Assembly (NCBI RefSeq): GCF_024652905.1
Contig: NZ_CP102428.1
Coordinates: 4,696,001 to 4,760,000, forward strand
Direction of reading: 5' to 3'
Origin: Pseudomonas oryzihabitans
Lineage (GTDB): Bacteria; Pseudomonadota; Gammaproteobacteria; Pseudomonadales; Pseudomonadaceae
Length of the DNA stretch: 64,000 bases
The notes below the pieces were generated by a model. The model was not told where the DNA came from. It saw nothing but the letters and a program-made list of their open reading frames with translations, and searched no databases. The translations under genes were made by a program, and so were the position numbers. Shown here one piece after another: positions 29,520 to 37,643 of this stretch. Numbering within the stretch: position 1 is the first letter of the stretch; every line of letters starts with the position of its first letter.

Positions 29520-30179
29520 ATGGATTTCGTCACCTCCTTCAATCACATCGACTGGCTGCAGGTCCTCGACCTGACCCGCCAGCACATCACCCTGGTGGGC
29601 ATCGCCGTGACCCTGGCGATCCTGGTAGGCGTGCCTCTGGGCATCCTCATGACCCGCTACCCCGAGCTGGCCGGACCGCTGCAGGCGGTGGCCACGGTGG
29701 TCATGACGCTGCCTTCGATCGCCCTGTTCGGCCTTCTGCTGCCCTTCTACTCCAAGTTTGGCCAAGGCCTCGGTCCGCTGCCGGCCATCACCGCGGTGTT
29801 CCTCTATTCGCTGCTGCCGATCCTGAGAAACACCTACCTGGCGTTGACCAGCGTCGAGCCCGGCATTCGCGAAGCGGGCGCCGGCATCGGCATGACCTTC
29901 TGGCAGCGCCTGCGCATGGTCGAACTGCCCATCGCCTTGCCGGTGATCCTCGCCGGGGTACGCACCGCCGTAGTCATGAACATCGGTGTCATGACCATCG
30001 CCGCCACCATCGGCGCCGGCGGCCTGGGCGTGCTCATCCTCACCGCCATCAGCCGCAGTGACATGGCCACCCTCATCGTCGGCGCCGTGCTGGTCAGCCT
30101 GCTGGCCATCGTCGCCGACCTCGTCCTGCAGTGGCTGCAACGCCGCCTCACCCCGCGCGGCCTGCGCAGCGCCCTTTAA
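29520..30179 (+). CDS. Osmoprotectant-type ABC transporter permease (second)
   Basis: Second membrane subunit of the transporter, 219 residues with about six helices. The EAA-type cytoplasmic loop is REAGAGIGMTFWQRLRMVELP. It resembles the first permease, especially LLPILRNTY, so the pair probably forms a heterodimer. It starts four bases after the binding-protein stop. The GGAGGG site is ten bases before ATG 29520, a little far, which would fit coupling to the upstream gene. The start is otherwise unambiguous because the frame opens here. Confidence 0.92.
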   Translation: MDFVTSFNHIDWLQVLDLTRQHITLVGIAVTLAILVGVPLGILMTRYPELAGPLQAVATVVMTLPSIALFGLLLPFYSKFGQGLGPLPAITAVFLYSLLPILRNTYLALTSVEPGIREAGAGIGMTFWQRLRMVELPIALPVILAGVRTAVVMNIGVMTIAATIGAGGLGVLILTAISRSDMATLIVGAVLVSLLAIVADLVLQWLQRRLTPRGLRSAL

Positions 30180-30189
30180 GGAGCCCCAG

Positions 30190-31344
30190 ATGATCGAACT
30201 CGACCGCCTGACCAAGACCTTCAAGCAGCACGGCAAGGACGTGACCGCGGTGGATGCCGTGAGCCTCACCGTGGAGGAGGGCCAGATCTGCGTCTTCCTC
30301 GGCCCCTCCGGCTGCGGCAAGACCACCACCCTGAAGATGATCAACCGCCTCATCGAGCCCACCTCGGGGCGGGTACTGATCAACGGCGAGGACACCACCG
30401 GCATCGACGAGGTGACCCTCAGGCGCCATATCGGCTATGTGATCCAGCAGATCGGTCTGTTCCCCAACATGACCATCGAGGAAAACATCACCGTGGTGCC
30501 CAAGCTGCTGGGCTGGGACAAGAAGAGATGCCGCGAGCGCGCCACCGAGCTGATGAGCATGGTGCAGCTGGAGCCCAAGCAGTACCTGTCGCGCTATCCA
30601 CGCGAACTGTCCGGTGGCCAGCAGCAGCGCATCGGGGTGATCCGTGCCCTGGCGGCCGAGGCGCCGCTGTTGCTGATGGACGAGCCCTTCGGCGCGGTGG
30701 ACCCGATCAACCGCGACGCCATCCAGAACGAGTTCTTCCAGATGCAGCGCGCGCTGAACAAGACGGTGATCATGGTCAGCCATGACATCGACGAGGCCAT
30801 CCGCCTGGGCGACAAGATCGCCGTGTTCCGCGGCGGGCGCCTGGTGCAGTTCGATCATCCGGACACCCTGCTGGCCCATCCCAAGGATGAGTTCGTCAGC
30901 AACTTCGTCGGCCAGGACAGCACCCTCAAGCGGCTGCTGCTGATTCGTGCCGAGGACGCCGCCGACAACGCGCCCGCGATCCAGGCCGAGACGCTGATCG
31001 GCGATGCCGTGGAATTGATGGAAGAGCACGATCGCCGCTACCTGGTGGTGACGGATGCGGCCAACAAGGGCCTGGGCTACGTGCGCCGCCGCGACCTGCG
31101 CGGTCAGAGCGGGCCGGTGGCGCCCTTCGTCACCCCGTTCAAGGCCACCGCGGCCTTTGACGAGCACCTGCGCATCCTCTTGTCGCGCATGTACCAGTTC
31201 AACACTTCCTGGCTGCCGGTACTCAGCGCCGACAACGACTTCCTCGGCGAGGTCACCCAGGAATCCATCGCCGACTACCTCAGCAGTGGTCGTTCGCGGG
31301 GCAAGACCACCATCGTCTCGCCCGCGGAGCAGGTGGCGGGGTAG
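30190..31344 (+). CDS. Osmoprotectant ABC transporter ATP-binding protein with CBS domains
   Basis: ATPase of the solute uptake system, 384 residues. Walker A GPSGCGKTT is near residue 38, the signature is LSGGQQQR, Walker B LLLMDEPFGAVDP and the switch histidine is in MVSHDIDEA. From about residue 260 there is a CBS-domain pair (ETLIGDAVELMEEHDRRYLVV ends the first strand region, split here as two motifs), which in OpuA/OpuC proteins senses ionic strength or cyclic-di-AMP. I start at ATG 30190 behind AAGGAG. A palindromic element begins 23 bases after the stop. Confidence 0.93.
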   Translation: MIELDRLTKTFKQHGKDVTAVDAVSLTVEEGQICVFLGPSGCGKTTTLKMINRLIEPTSGRVLINGEDTTGIDEVTLRRHIGYVIQQIGLFPNMTIEENITVVPKLLGWDKKRCRERATELMSMVQLEPKQYLSRYPRELSGGQQQRIGVIRALAAEAPLLLMDEPFGAVDPINRDAIQNEFFQMQRALNKTVIMVSHDIDEAIRLGDKIAVFRGGRLVQFDHPDTLLAHPKDEFVSNFVGQDSTLKRLLLIRAEDAADNAPAIQAETLIGDAVELMEEHDRRYLVVTDAANKGLGYVRRRDLRGQSGPVAPFVTPFKATAAFDEHLRILLSRMYQFNTSWLPVLSADNDFLGEVTQESIADYLSSGRSRGKTTIVSPAEQVAG

Positions 31345-31366
31345 GGCACGGGAAGCCTAGCGGCGC

Positions 31367-31508
31367 AGAGGCTGTTCAAAGGCTCGCGAGCTAGAGCCAA
31401 ACAAGGCGAAAAGGCCTGAGGAAGCGGAGTTTACGAATTGTAAATGAGCATTCCGAAGGCCTTTTCAACGCAGTCTGGCCGACGCGCAGCAGCCTTTGGA
31501 TAGGCTCT
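31367..31508 (+). repeat. Stop-adjacent palindromic intergenic element, copy B
   Basis: About 142 bases fill the gap between the converging ATPase and L,D-transpeptidase genes. The ends are 16-base imperfect inverted repeats, AGAGGCTGTTCAAAGG and CCTTTGGATAGGCTCT (13 of 16 pair). The conserved core lies at 31417-31457 and includes TTTACGAATTGTAAATGAGC. The right end reaches the first base of the L,D-transpeptidase stop codon. Confidence 0.85.
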
Positions 31509-32044
31509 CAAGGGCGGATCTCGATCATAGTGCCGTCCTTGACCAGCCCCCAGACCTCGCGCATGTCGTGGTTGGTCAGGGCGATGCAGCCCTCGGTCCA
31601 GTTCAGCGAGTTGAAGTACCACTCCGGGTACTCCTCGTCGATGGGGGTGCCGTGCAGCATGATCATGCTGCCGGGACGCACGCCGGCCTGGCTGGCGCGC
31701 GCCAGGTCCTCACGATTGGGATAGGAAATGTGCATGGCCAGGTTGAATTTGTCGCTGGTCTTGCGCCAGTCGATCCAATAGAAGCCTTCCGGGGTGCGCT
31801 TGTCGCCCTCGCGCAGCTTGGGACCGCGGGGATTCTTGCCCAGCGAGATGCGGTAGGACTTCATCACGGTGTCGCCGCTGAGCAGTTGCAGCTGATTGCG
31901 CGACTTGATGACCAGCACCTTGTCGATCAGCGGCGCGGCCGGCTGGCGGATCACCGTGACGCTGGTACTGGCCTGGGCCAGCTGGGGAAGCAACGAACCG
32001 CACAGCACATAGCAGAGCGCCAACAACAGGTGCAACGGACGCAT
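31508..32044 (-). CDS. L,D-transpeptidase (YkuD/ErfK family)
   Basis: Periplasmic enzyme of 178 residues that makes 3-3 cross-links in peptidoglycan or attaches proteins to it. A signal peptide (LHLLLALCYVLCGSLLPQLAQA) is followed by one YkuD domain. The active site has MIMLHGTPIDEEY and TEGCIALTNHDM with the nucleophilic Cys and upstream His; Thr replaces the usual Ser before xGC. I start at ATG 32044, right before the signal peptide, because upstream frame extension lacks sense and overlaps the hairpin at 32071-32110. No substrate-binding extra domain is present. Confidence 0.9.
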   Translation of the reverse strand: MRPLHLLLALCYVLCGSLLPQLAQASTSVTVIRQPAAPLIDKVLVIKSRNQLQLLSGDTVMKSYRISLGKNPRGPKLREGDKRTPEGFYWIDWRKTSDKFNLAMHISYPNREDLARASQAGVRPGSMIMLHGTPIDEEYPEWYFNSLNWTEGCIALTNHDMREVWGLVKDGTMIEIRP

Positions 32045-32070
32045 GTCGAGAAGATCCTCGGAAGAGCTCA

Positions 32071-32110
32071 GAGCCTGTTCAAGGTCTCGCGAGCAGACGT
32101 TGAACAGGCC
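32071..32110. repeat. Collapsed palindromic element, copy D
   Basis: A perfect 10-bp inverted repeat GCCTGTTCAA/TTGAACAGGC (32073-32082, 32100-32109) frames GGTCTCGCGAGCAGACG. The left half closely matches the left end of copy B (GAGGCTGTTCAAAGGCTCGCGAGC region), so it looks like the two ends of that element with the middle lost. It begins one base beyond the Nudix stop codon on the minus strand and could act as its terminator. Confidence 0.65.
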
Positions 32111-32111
32111 C

Positions 32112-32666
32112 TTAGGCAGGCTTGGGTGCGACCACCATGGGCGCCATGCCCTCATGGCGCAGTGAAAACTCGCCGCGGCGGCGGTCAGCGAAAAAGCATT
32201 CTAGTGTTCGCTTGATGGTCGGAAAAGCCAGAGACGACCAGGGGATGTCGGCTTCGTCCAGAAGGCGCACGTCCAGGCTTTCCTCGCCGACGCCAAAGCG
32301 TCCGTCGACCAGCTCGCCGCGGAACAGCATGTAGATCTGGTCGATGTGCGGCAGATCGAAGAGCGTATAGAGCTCCAGGTCCTGCACCTGCGCGCCGGCT
32401 TCCTCGAAGGTCTCGCGGGCGGCGGCCTCGGTGGTGGTCTCGCCGTTTTCCATGAAGCCCGCCGGCAGCGTCCAGTAGCCCTTGCGCGGCTCGATGGCGC
32501 GCTGGCAGAGCAGCACCCGGCCTTCCCAGGTCGCCAGGCAGCCGGCCACCACCCGTGGGTTCTGGTAATGCACCGCGCCGCACTGGCTGCAGACCAGGCG
32601 CATGCGGTTGTCGCCCGCCGGAATGCGTTCTTCCAGCAGGCCGCCACAGTGGTTGCAATGCTTCAT
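32112..32666 (-). CDS. Nudix hydrolase with N-terminal zinc ribbon
   Basis: Nucleoside-diphosphate-linked pyrophosphohydrolase of 184 residues, probably acting on ADP-ribose, NADH or a related dinucleotide. The N-terminal zinc ribbon has two Cys pairs (CNHCGG and CSQCG), followed by VVAGCLATWEGRVLLCQRA. The Nudix box runs GFMENGETTTEAAARET then FEEAGA. The zinc ribbon and length resemble NudC-like and Nudt-type zinc-ribbon Nudix proteins, but this one is shorter than NudC (about 260) and lacks its N-terminal domain. Substrate is undetermined. It lies in front of the L,D-transpeptidase on the same strand. Confidence 0.9.
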   Translation of the reverse strand: MKHCNHCGGLLEERIPAGDNRMRLVCSQCGAVHYQNPRVVAGCLATWEGRVLLCQRAIEPRKGYWTLPAGFMENGETTTEAAARETFEEAGAQVQDLELYTLFDLPHIDQIYMLFRGELVDGRFGVGEESLDVRLLDEADIPWSSLAFPTIKRTLECFFADRRRGEFSLRHEGMAPMVVAPKPA

Positions 32667-32793
32667 GGTTCATCCTCGTTTTGCTGCAGTGTGCCGGGGC
32701 GGTCGCGGGCCTCGCAAGCGATGGCTGGGCTTGGGATTGCCCGGCGGGCGTGCCATGATCCAGGGGATACGATGAGCAAGGGAGAATTCCGGC

Positions 32794-33381
32794 GTGGATG
32801 AGTTGCTCCAGCGCCTGCGTCACTATCGGCCGCGCACCCTGAGCGGCACCGAGAACCATCAGGAAGCGGCGGTGCTGGTGCCCATCATTCGTGGCGAGCA
32901 TCCCGAGTTGCTGCTCACCCTGAGGGCCAGCAACCTGTCCACCCATGGCGGCGAGGTGGCCCTGCCGGGCGGCCGGCGCGATCCCGAGGACGTCGATCTG
33001 ATCGCCACCGCCCTGCGCGAGGCCGAGGAAGAGGTCGGGCTGCCGCCAGGCCTGGTGGAGGTGATCGCGCCCCTGAGTCCGCTGGTGTCACGCTACGGCC
33101 TGGCGGTGACGCCCATCGTCGCCCTGATTCCCGATCAGCTCGAATACGTCCCCAGCGAAGCCGAGATCGCCGCGATCTTTACCGTGCCCCTGCAGTTCTT
33201 CTGCGAGGTGCCGCCGGATTACACCCTCAGGGTCGACCACGACGGCCTGCGTTGGCAGGTGCCCAGCTATCAGTATGGCGAGCACCGCATCTGGGGACTG
33301 ACCGCGGTGATCATCGTCGAGCTGGTCAACCTGCTGTACGACGCCGGTATCGTGCTCAAGGCACCGCCCAGGCGGGATTGA
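32794..33381 (+). CDS. CoA pyrophosphatase-type Nudix hydrolase (NudL-like)
   Basis: Nudix enzyme of 195 residues related to the coenzyme A diphosphatases (UPF0035 type), which split CoA to phosphopantetheine and 3',5'-ADP. The family segment LLLTLRASNLSTHGGEVALP precedes the Nudix box GGRRDPEDVDLIATALRE-AEEEVG. The start is GTG 32794, supported by AGGGAGA eight bases upstream and no nearby in-frame ATG. It is divergent from the zinc-ribbon Nudix gene. Palindromic element C begins five bases after its stop. Confidence 0.88.
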   Translation: MDELLQRLRHYRPRTLSGTENHQEAAVLVPIIRGEHPELLLTLRASNLSTHGGEVALPGGRRDPEDVDLIATALREAEEEVGLPPGLVEVIAPLSPLVSRYGLAVTPIVALIPDQLEYVPSEAEIAAIFTVPLQFFCEVPPDYTLRVDHDGLRWQVPSYQYGEHRIWGLTAVIIVELVNLLYDAGIVLKAPPRRD

Positions 33382-33385
33382 GCGG

Positions 33386-33575
33386 TAGGCTCTGTACGAA
33401 AAGTCGCCGAGCGAAGGTCAGGCGAGGAGAAAAGCGCTGAGGAAGCGGACCGTGCTCGCGAACGAGTTTACGAGTGGTAAATGAGCATTGCGACGGGGCC
33501 GCCCAGGCCGGGCTGGCGATCCAGGCGTTTTTCAACGAAGCATCACCGAGCGCAGGCCTTTTCGTGCAGAGCCTA
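33386..33575 (+). repeat. Stop-adjacent palindromic intergenic element, copy C
   Basis: The longest copy, 190 bases. Its ends are 18-base inverted repeats TAGGCTCTGTACGAAAAG and CTTTTCGTGCAGAGCCTA with one mismatch. The core (33438-33494) equals copies A and B except for a 16-base insertion (33450-33465) and some changes at its end; further bases have been added between the core and the right arm. No target-site duplication is evident. Confidence 0.85.
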
Positions 33576-33646
33576 GCGACAAGGTAAAGGCACATGCCAA
33601 GTCGGACGTTAACGGGCACAATGCGCGGCCATTCGAGGGAAGCCGC

Positions 33647-33844
33647 ATGACCACCGCCAATTCACCCGTGCGTTCGCCCTGCGTCCATGTCTGTGCCCTG
33701 GACGAACAGGACATCTGCATCGGTTGCCAGCGCAGCGCCGCCGAGATCACCCGCTGGATGTCCATGAGCGACAGCGAGCGCCGCGAGGTGCTGGTGCGCT
33801 GCGACGAGCGGGCGCGGGCGGGCGGTGCGGCCTTCCTGACCTGA
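33647..33844 (+). CDS. DUF1289 domain protein
   Basis: A 65-residue protein with the DUF1289 pattern: SPCVHVCALDEQDICIGCQR followed by SAAEITRWMSMSDSERREVL. The conserved cysteines (PCVHVC and CIGC) suggest metal or cluster binding; the molecular role of the family is not established. GAGGGA lies six bases before ATG 33647. It precedes purT by 21 bases and may share its transcript. The frame is open upstream into repeat C but has no initiation signals there. Confidence 0.88.
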   Translation: MTTANSPVRSPCVHVCALDEQDICIGCQRSAAEITRWMSMSDSERREVLVRCDERARAGGAAFLT

Positions 33845-33865
33845 TATCAGCCGGAGAGATCTGTC

Positions 33866-35047
33866 ATGCCCCGTATCGGTACCCCCCTGTCCCCCAGCGC
33901 CACCCGCGTGCTGCTCTGCGGCTCCGGCGAACTGGGCAAGGAAGTCGTCATCGAGCTGCAACGTCTGGGCGTCGAGGTCATCGCCGTGGATCGCTACGCC
34001 GATGCCCCGGCTATGCAGGTCGCCCACCGCAGCCACGTCATCGACATGCTCGACGGCGCCGCCCTGCGCGCGGTGATCGAGCGCGAGCAGCCGCACTTCA
34101 TCGTGCCGGAAATCGAAGCCATCGCCACCGCCACCCTGGTGGAGCTGGAAGGCGAGGGTTACACCGTGGTGCCCACTGCCCGCGCGGCCCAGCTGACCAT
34201 GAATCGCGAAGGCATCCGTCGCCTCGCCGCCGAGGAGCTGGGCCTGCCCACCTCGCCCTATCACTTCGCCGATACCTACGAAGACTACGCCGCCGCCGCC
34301 GAGGCGCTGGGCTATCCCTGCGTGGTCAAGCCGATCATGAGTTCCTCGGGCAAGGGCCAGAGCCTGCTGCGCAGCGCCGATGAGCTGCAGGCCGCCTGGC
34401 AGTACGCTCAGGAAGGCGGTCGCGCCGGCAAGGGCCGGGTGATCGTCGAGGGCTTCGTCGACTTCGACTACGAGATCACCCTGCTGACCGTGCGCCATGT
34501 CGGCGGCACCGCCTTCTGCGCACCGGTCGGGCATCGTCAGGTCAAGGGCGACTACCACGAGTCCTGGCAGCCCCAGGCCATGAGCGACAAGGCTCTGGCC
34601 GAATCCGAGCGGGTCGCTCGCGCCGTCACCGAGGCCCTGGGCGGTCGCGGCCTGTTTGGCGTGGAGCTGTTCGTCAAGGGCGACCAGGTCTGGCTCAGCG
34701 AAGTCTCGCCACGTCCCCATGACACCGGTCTGGTGACCCTGATCTCCCAGGACCTGTCCGAATTCGCCCTGCACGCCCGCGCTATCCTCGGTCTGCCGAT
34801 CCCTACCATCCGCCAGTTCGGCCCCTCGGCCTCGGCGGTGATCCTGGTGGACGGCGAGTCGCGGCAGACCGCCTTCGGCAACCTCGGCGCGGCCCTGGCC
34901 GAACCCGACACCGCGCTGCGCCTGTTCGGCAAGCCGGAGGTCAAGGGGCAGCGGCGCATGGGCGTGGCCCTGGCTCGCGACGAAAGCATCGAGGCGGCGC
35001 GCGCCAAGGCCGTGCGTGCTTCCCAGGCGGTGAAGGTCGAGCTGTAA
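33866..35047 (+). CDS. purT: Formate-dependent GAR transformylase
   Basis: ATP-grasp enzyme of purine synthesis that formylates glycinamide ribonucleotide using formate and ATP, a folate-independent alternative to PurN; 393 residues, the usual length. Conserved parts are [51 protein letters not shown] (ATP loop), [14 protein letters not shown] and [26 protein letters not shown] precedes ATG 33866. An intrinsic terminator follows directly. Confidence 0.97.
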   Translation: MPRIGTPLSPSATRVLLCGSGELGKEVVIELQRLGVEVIAVDRYADAPAMQVAHRSHVIDMLDGAALRAVIEREQPHFIVPEIEAIATATLVELEGEGYTVVPTARAAQLTMNREGIRRLAAEELGLPTSPYHFADTYEDYAAAAEALGYPCVVKPIMSSSGKGQSLLRSADELQAAWQYAQEGGRAGKGRVIVEGFVDFDYEITLLTVRHVGGTAFCAPVGHRQVKGDYHESWQPQAMSDKALAESERVARAVTEALGGRGLFGVELFVKGDQVWLSEVSPRPHDTGLVTLISQDLSEFALHARAILGLPIPTIRQFGPSASAVILVDGESRQTAFGNLGAALAEPDTALRLFGKPEVKGQRRMGVALARDESIEAARAKAVRASQAVKVEL

Positions 35048-35064
35048 CGCCGTCTCGCGCCACG

Positions 35065-35090
35065 AAAAAGGGCCCTGCGGGGCCCTTTTT
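35065..35090. terminator. Bidirectional intrinsic terminator behind purT
   Basis: AAAAAGGGCCC-TGCG-GGGCCCTTTTT forms a perfect stem with A and T runs on both sides, ending purT from the left and the MFS gene from the right. Confidence 0.93.
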
Positions 35091-35105
35091 CATGCGCTGA
35101 AGAAT

Positions 35106-36410
35106 CTACAGTGACTGATCGCGGGTTTCGCGCATGCAGAGCACCGCCAGCAGGCTGATGGCCGCCGCCGCCGAGACGTAGCCGCCCACCCAGCTCAGGC
35201 CGCCGGCTTCCACCAGTTGCTGCGCGGCATAGGGCGCCAGGGAGGCGCCAAGGATGCCGCCCAGGTTGTAGGCCGCCGAGGCGCCGGTGTAGCGCACCTG
35301 GGTCGGGAAGATTTCCGGCAGCAGGGCACCCATGGGGCCGAAGGTCATGCCCATGAGAAACAACTCCAGCGCCAGGAACAGGCCGACCGCCTGGCTGGAG
35401 CCATGGGTCAGCAGCGGCTCCATGGCGAAGCCCGACAGCAGGGCGGCGATGGCGCTCACCGCCAGCACTGGCTTGCGGCCGAAGCGATCCGCCAGCCAGG
35501 CCGACAGCGGCGTGGCCAGGGCCATGAACAGCACCGCGATGCACAGCAGGCCGAGGAATTCCTGCCGGCTGTAACCAAGATTCTTCACCCCGTAGCTCAG
35601 CGAGAACACCGTGGAGATGTAGAAGAGGGCGTAGCACACCACCATGCTCAGGGCGCCCAGCAGCACCGCCTTGCCGTGCTTGCCGAAGGTTTCGACCATG
35701 GGTAGGCGCAGTTTCTCGCGGCGGGCCATGGCCTCGGCGAACACCGGTGTCTCGTGCAGCGACAGCCGCACATAGAGGCCGACCACCACCAGCAGCGCGC
35801 TGAGCAGGAAGGGAATGCGCCAGCCCCAGGCGCGGAATTGCTCGTCGTCCAGCAGCAGCGCCAGAGCCAGGAACAGGCCGTTGGCCATGAGGAAGCCGAT
35901 GGAGGGGCCGAGCTGGGGGAACATGCCGAACCAGGCGCGCTTGCCGGGCGGGGCGTTCTCGGTGGCCAGCAGCGCCGCACCACCCCATTCGCCACCCAGT
36001 CCCAGGCCCTGGCCGAATCTCAGCAGACACAGCAGGATGGGCGCCCAGACGCCGATGCTGGCGTAGCCGGGCAGGAGGCCGATCAGGGTGGTGGAGATAC
36101 CCATCAGCAGCAGCGAGGCCACCAGGGTGGACTTGCGGCCGATGCGGTCGCCGAAGTGGCCGAACAGCAGCGAACCCAGGGGGCGCGCCAGGAAGGCGAT
36201 GCCAAAGGTGATGAAGGCGCTGAGGGTCTGGGCCATGCCCGAGCCCTGGGGAAAGAACACCGGGCCGATCACCAGGGCCGCGGCCGTGGCATAGACATAG
36301 AAATCGTAGAACTCGATGGCGGTGCCGATGAAGCTGGCGGTGGCCACGCGGGTGGGGGAATTGCGCGGCACGGAAGTGGGCGCGTCGAAGGCGGCAGCGG
36401 TTGTGGACAT
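35106..36410 (-). CDS. MFS metabolite:proton symporter (MHS family, ShiA-like)
   Basis: Inner-membrane secondary transporter of 434 residues with 12 predicted helices. The family opening is ASFIGTAIEFYDFYVYATAA, the loop 2-3 signature FGHFGDRIGRKSTLV and GQGLGLGGEWGGAALLATE are typical of the metabolite:H+ symporters (shikimate, alpha-ketoglutarate, proline/betaine). DRFGRKPVL is the repeat of the signature in the second half. It stands alone, ends at the terminator shared with purT, and has no regulator beside it, so its substrate cannot be inferred. Confidence 0.92.
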   Translation of the reverse strand: MSTTAAAFDAPTSVPRNSPTRVATASFIGTAIEFYDFYVYATAAALVIGPVFFPQGSGMAQTLSAFITFGIAFLARPLGSLLFGHFGDRIGRKSTLVASLLLMGISTTLIGLLPGYASIGVWAPILLCLLRFGQGLGLGGEWGGAALLATENAPPGKRAWFGMFPQLGPSIGFLMANGLFLALALLLDDEQFRAWGWRIPFLLSALLVVVGLYVRLSLHETPVFAEAMARREKLRLPMVETFGKHGKAVLLGALSMVVCYALFYISTVFSLSYGVKNLGYSRQEFLGLLCIAVLFMALATPLSAWLADRFGRKPVLAVSAIAALLSGFAMEPLLTHGSSQAVGLFLALELFLMGMTFGPMGALLPEIFPTQVRYTGASAAYNLGGILGASLAPYAAQQLVEAGGLSWVGGYVSAAAAISLLAVLCMRETRDQSL

Positions 36411-36520
36411 GCAGAGATACCGGGCAGTCGTTTTTGTAGGAGGCGTCTGCCGGAGCGGCCCGATGGGGCAGCGGCTGTCCGAGGATGGGGACGGGCGTGA
36501 CGACCTGTTATGACGTGCCG

Positions 36521-36551
36521 GGCGCGACCTGGCTGTTGGCCGGGTCGCGCC
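36521..36551 (-). terminator. GC-rich hairpin upstream of the MFS gene
   Basis: A perfect 9-bp stem GGCGCGACC/GGTCGCGCC (36521-36529, 36543-36551) with a 13-base loop lies 47 bases past the CcsA-like stop on the minus strand. It lacks a T run, so it is only a candidate terminator. Confidence 0.4.
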
Positions 36552-36598
36552 GAACGTGGTTCGGTCGTCTGATTATGCAGGTAGCGGAATGAGGACTG

Positions 36599-37399
36599 TC
36601 AACGATGCAGGATGAATTCCCGCACCAGCTTGCTCCCGAAGTAGGCCAGCATCAGCAGGATGAAGCCCAGCAGGGTCCAGCGGATCGCCCGGTGGCCGCG
36701 CCAGCCCAGCCGATTGCGCCCCCACAGCAGGATGCCGAACACCACCCAGGCGATGCAGGAGAGCACCGTCTTGTGCACCAGGTGCTGGGCGAACATGTCC
36801 TCGACAAAGAACCAGCCGGAGATCAGCGACAGCGACAGCACCACCCAGCCGGCCCAGAGAAAGCCGAACAGCAGGCTTTCCATGGTCTGCAGCGGGGGAA
36901 AGCTGCGGATCAGGCCGGATGGATGCTTGTTCTTGAGCTGGCGATCCTGGATCAGCAGCAGCAGCGACTGCAGCACCGCCAGGGTGAAGAGGCCGTAGGC
37001 GATGATCGACAGCAGCACGTGCACGACGATCTTGGGCGAGACGTCCAGCGGGGTCACGGTGCCGGGCGGTACGAATTCGGCCAGCAGCGCGGTGATGGCG
37101 CCGAGGGGATAGATCAGCACCAGCAAGGGTTGCAGCGGCATGCGCAGGCAGCCGATCAGCATCAGGGCGATGGCGGTCGCCGAGATCAGACTGGAGGCGT
37201 CGAAGAAGTCCAGGCTGAGGGTCGGTTCGAGGATCAGCTGCAGATAGACGGCCAGGGCATGGGGCAGCAGGGCCAGGATGCCGGCGCCCAGGACCAGGGG
37301 CTTGCTCGACGGCTGTTTGCGCAGCAGGCAACTGCCCTGGTAGAGGGTCGCGAGCAGATAGAGGGCAGCGGCCAGGAGGGTGGGCAGCAGGGCGTGCAT
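36599..37399 (-). CDS. CcsA/YpjD-family cytochrome c assembly-like membrane protein
   Basis: Polytopic inner-membrane protein, 266 residues with about eight helices, of the CcsA/HemX-like cytochrome c assembly family. The second half has HVLLSIIAYGLFTLAVLQSLLL (helix with a conserved His), LLFGFLWAGWVVLSLSLISG in the place of the tryptophan-rich motif of haem-handling proteins, and HKTVLSCIAWVVFGILLWGR. The gene lies next to ffh and divergent from it, as in other pseudomonads. Function in haem delivery or elsewhere is not established for this subfamily. Confidence 0.87.
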   Translation of the reverse strand: MHALLPTLLAAALYLLATLYQGSCLLRKQPSSKPLVLGAGILALLPHALAVYLQLILEPTLSLDFFDASSLISATAIALMLIGCLRMPLQPLLVLIYPLGAITALLAEFVPPGTVTPLDVSPKIVVHVLLSIIAYGLFTLAVLQSLLLLIQDRQLKNKHPSGLIRSFPPLQTMESLLFGFLWAGWVVLSLSLISGWFFVEDMFAQHLVHKTVLSCIAWVVFGILLWGRNRLGWRGHRAIRWTLLGFILLMLAYFGSKLVREFILHR

Positions 37400-37556
37400 G
37401 GTCCGGTTTCAGCAGAGCGGAAAGCAGGCGAGTGTGGCACAGACAGGGCGGTACAGAAAGTCCGAGCCACGCCCTGGTGCTGGCTGGCTGGATCGGGCGA
37501 ACCCTGGCCGCTGTCGGGTGGTCCCATGAAGTACATATCTAGAAGAGGTCGCGACC

Positions 37557-37643
37557 ATGCTTAAATTTCTCGGCGGTACCATGGGCATCATCTTTCTGAT
37601 CGGCCTGGTGGTGGTCATCGGCATCTTCTCGCTGATTTTCTGA
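37557..37643 (+). CDS. Predicted 28-residue membrane peptide
   Basis: ATG 37557 opens a 28-codon frame: a short basic N-terminus (MLKFLGG) followed by one long hydrophobic helix GIIFLIGLVVVIGIFSLIF, ending at TGA 37641-37643. AAGAGG lies about nine bases upstream. The peptide is almost entirely a single transmembrane segment. It lies between the divergent CcsA-like gene and ffh. I recognise no family; the case rests on start signals and the clean helix. Confidence 0.55.
   Translation: MLKFLGGTMGIIFLIGLVVVIGIFSLIF

Noticed and set aside
33386..33575. Element C as an insertion sequence or classical MITE
   Set aside because: No transposase and no clear target-site duplication; kept as an unclassified palindromic element.
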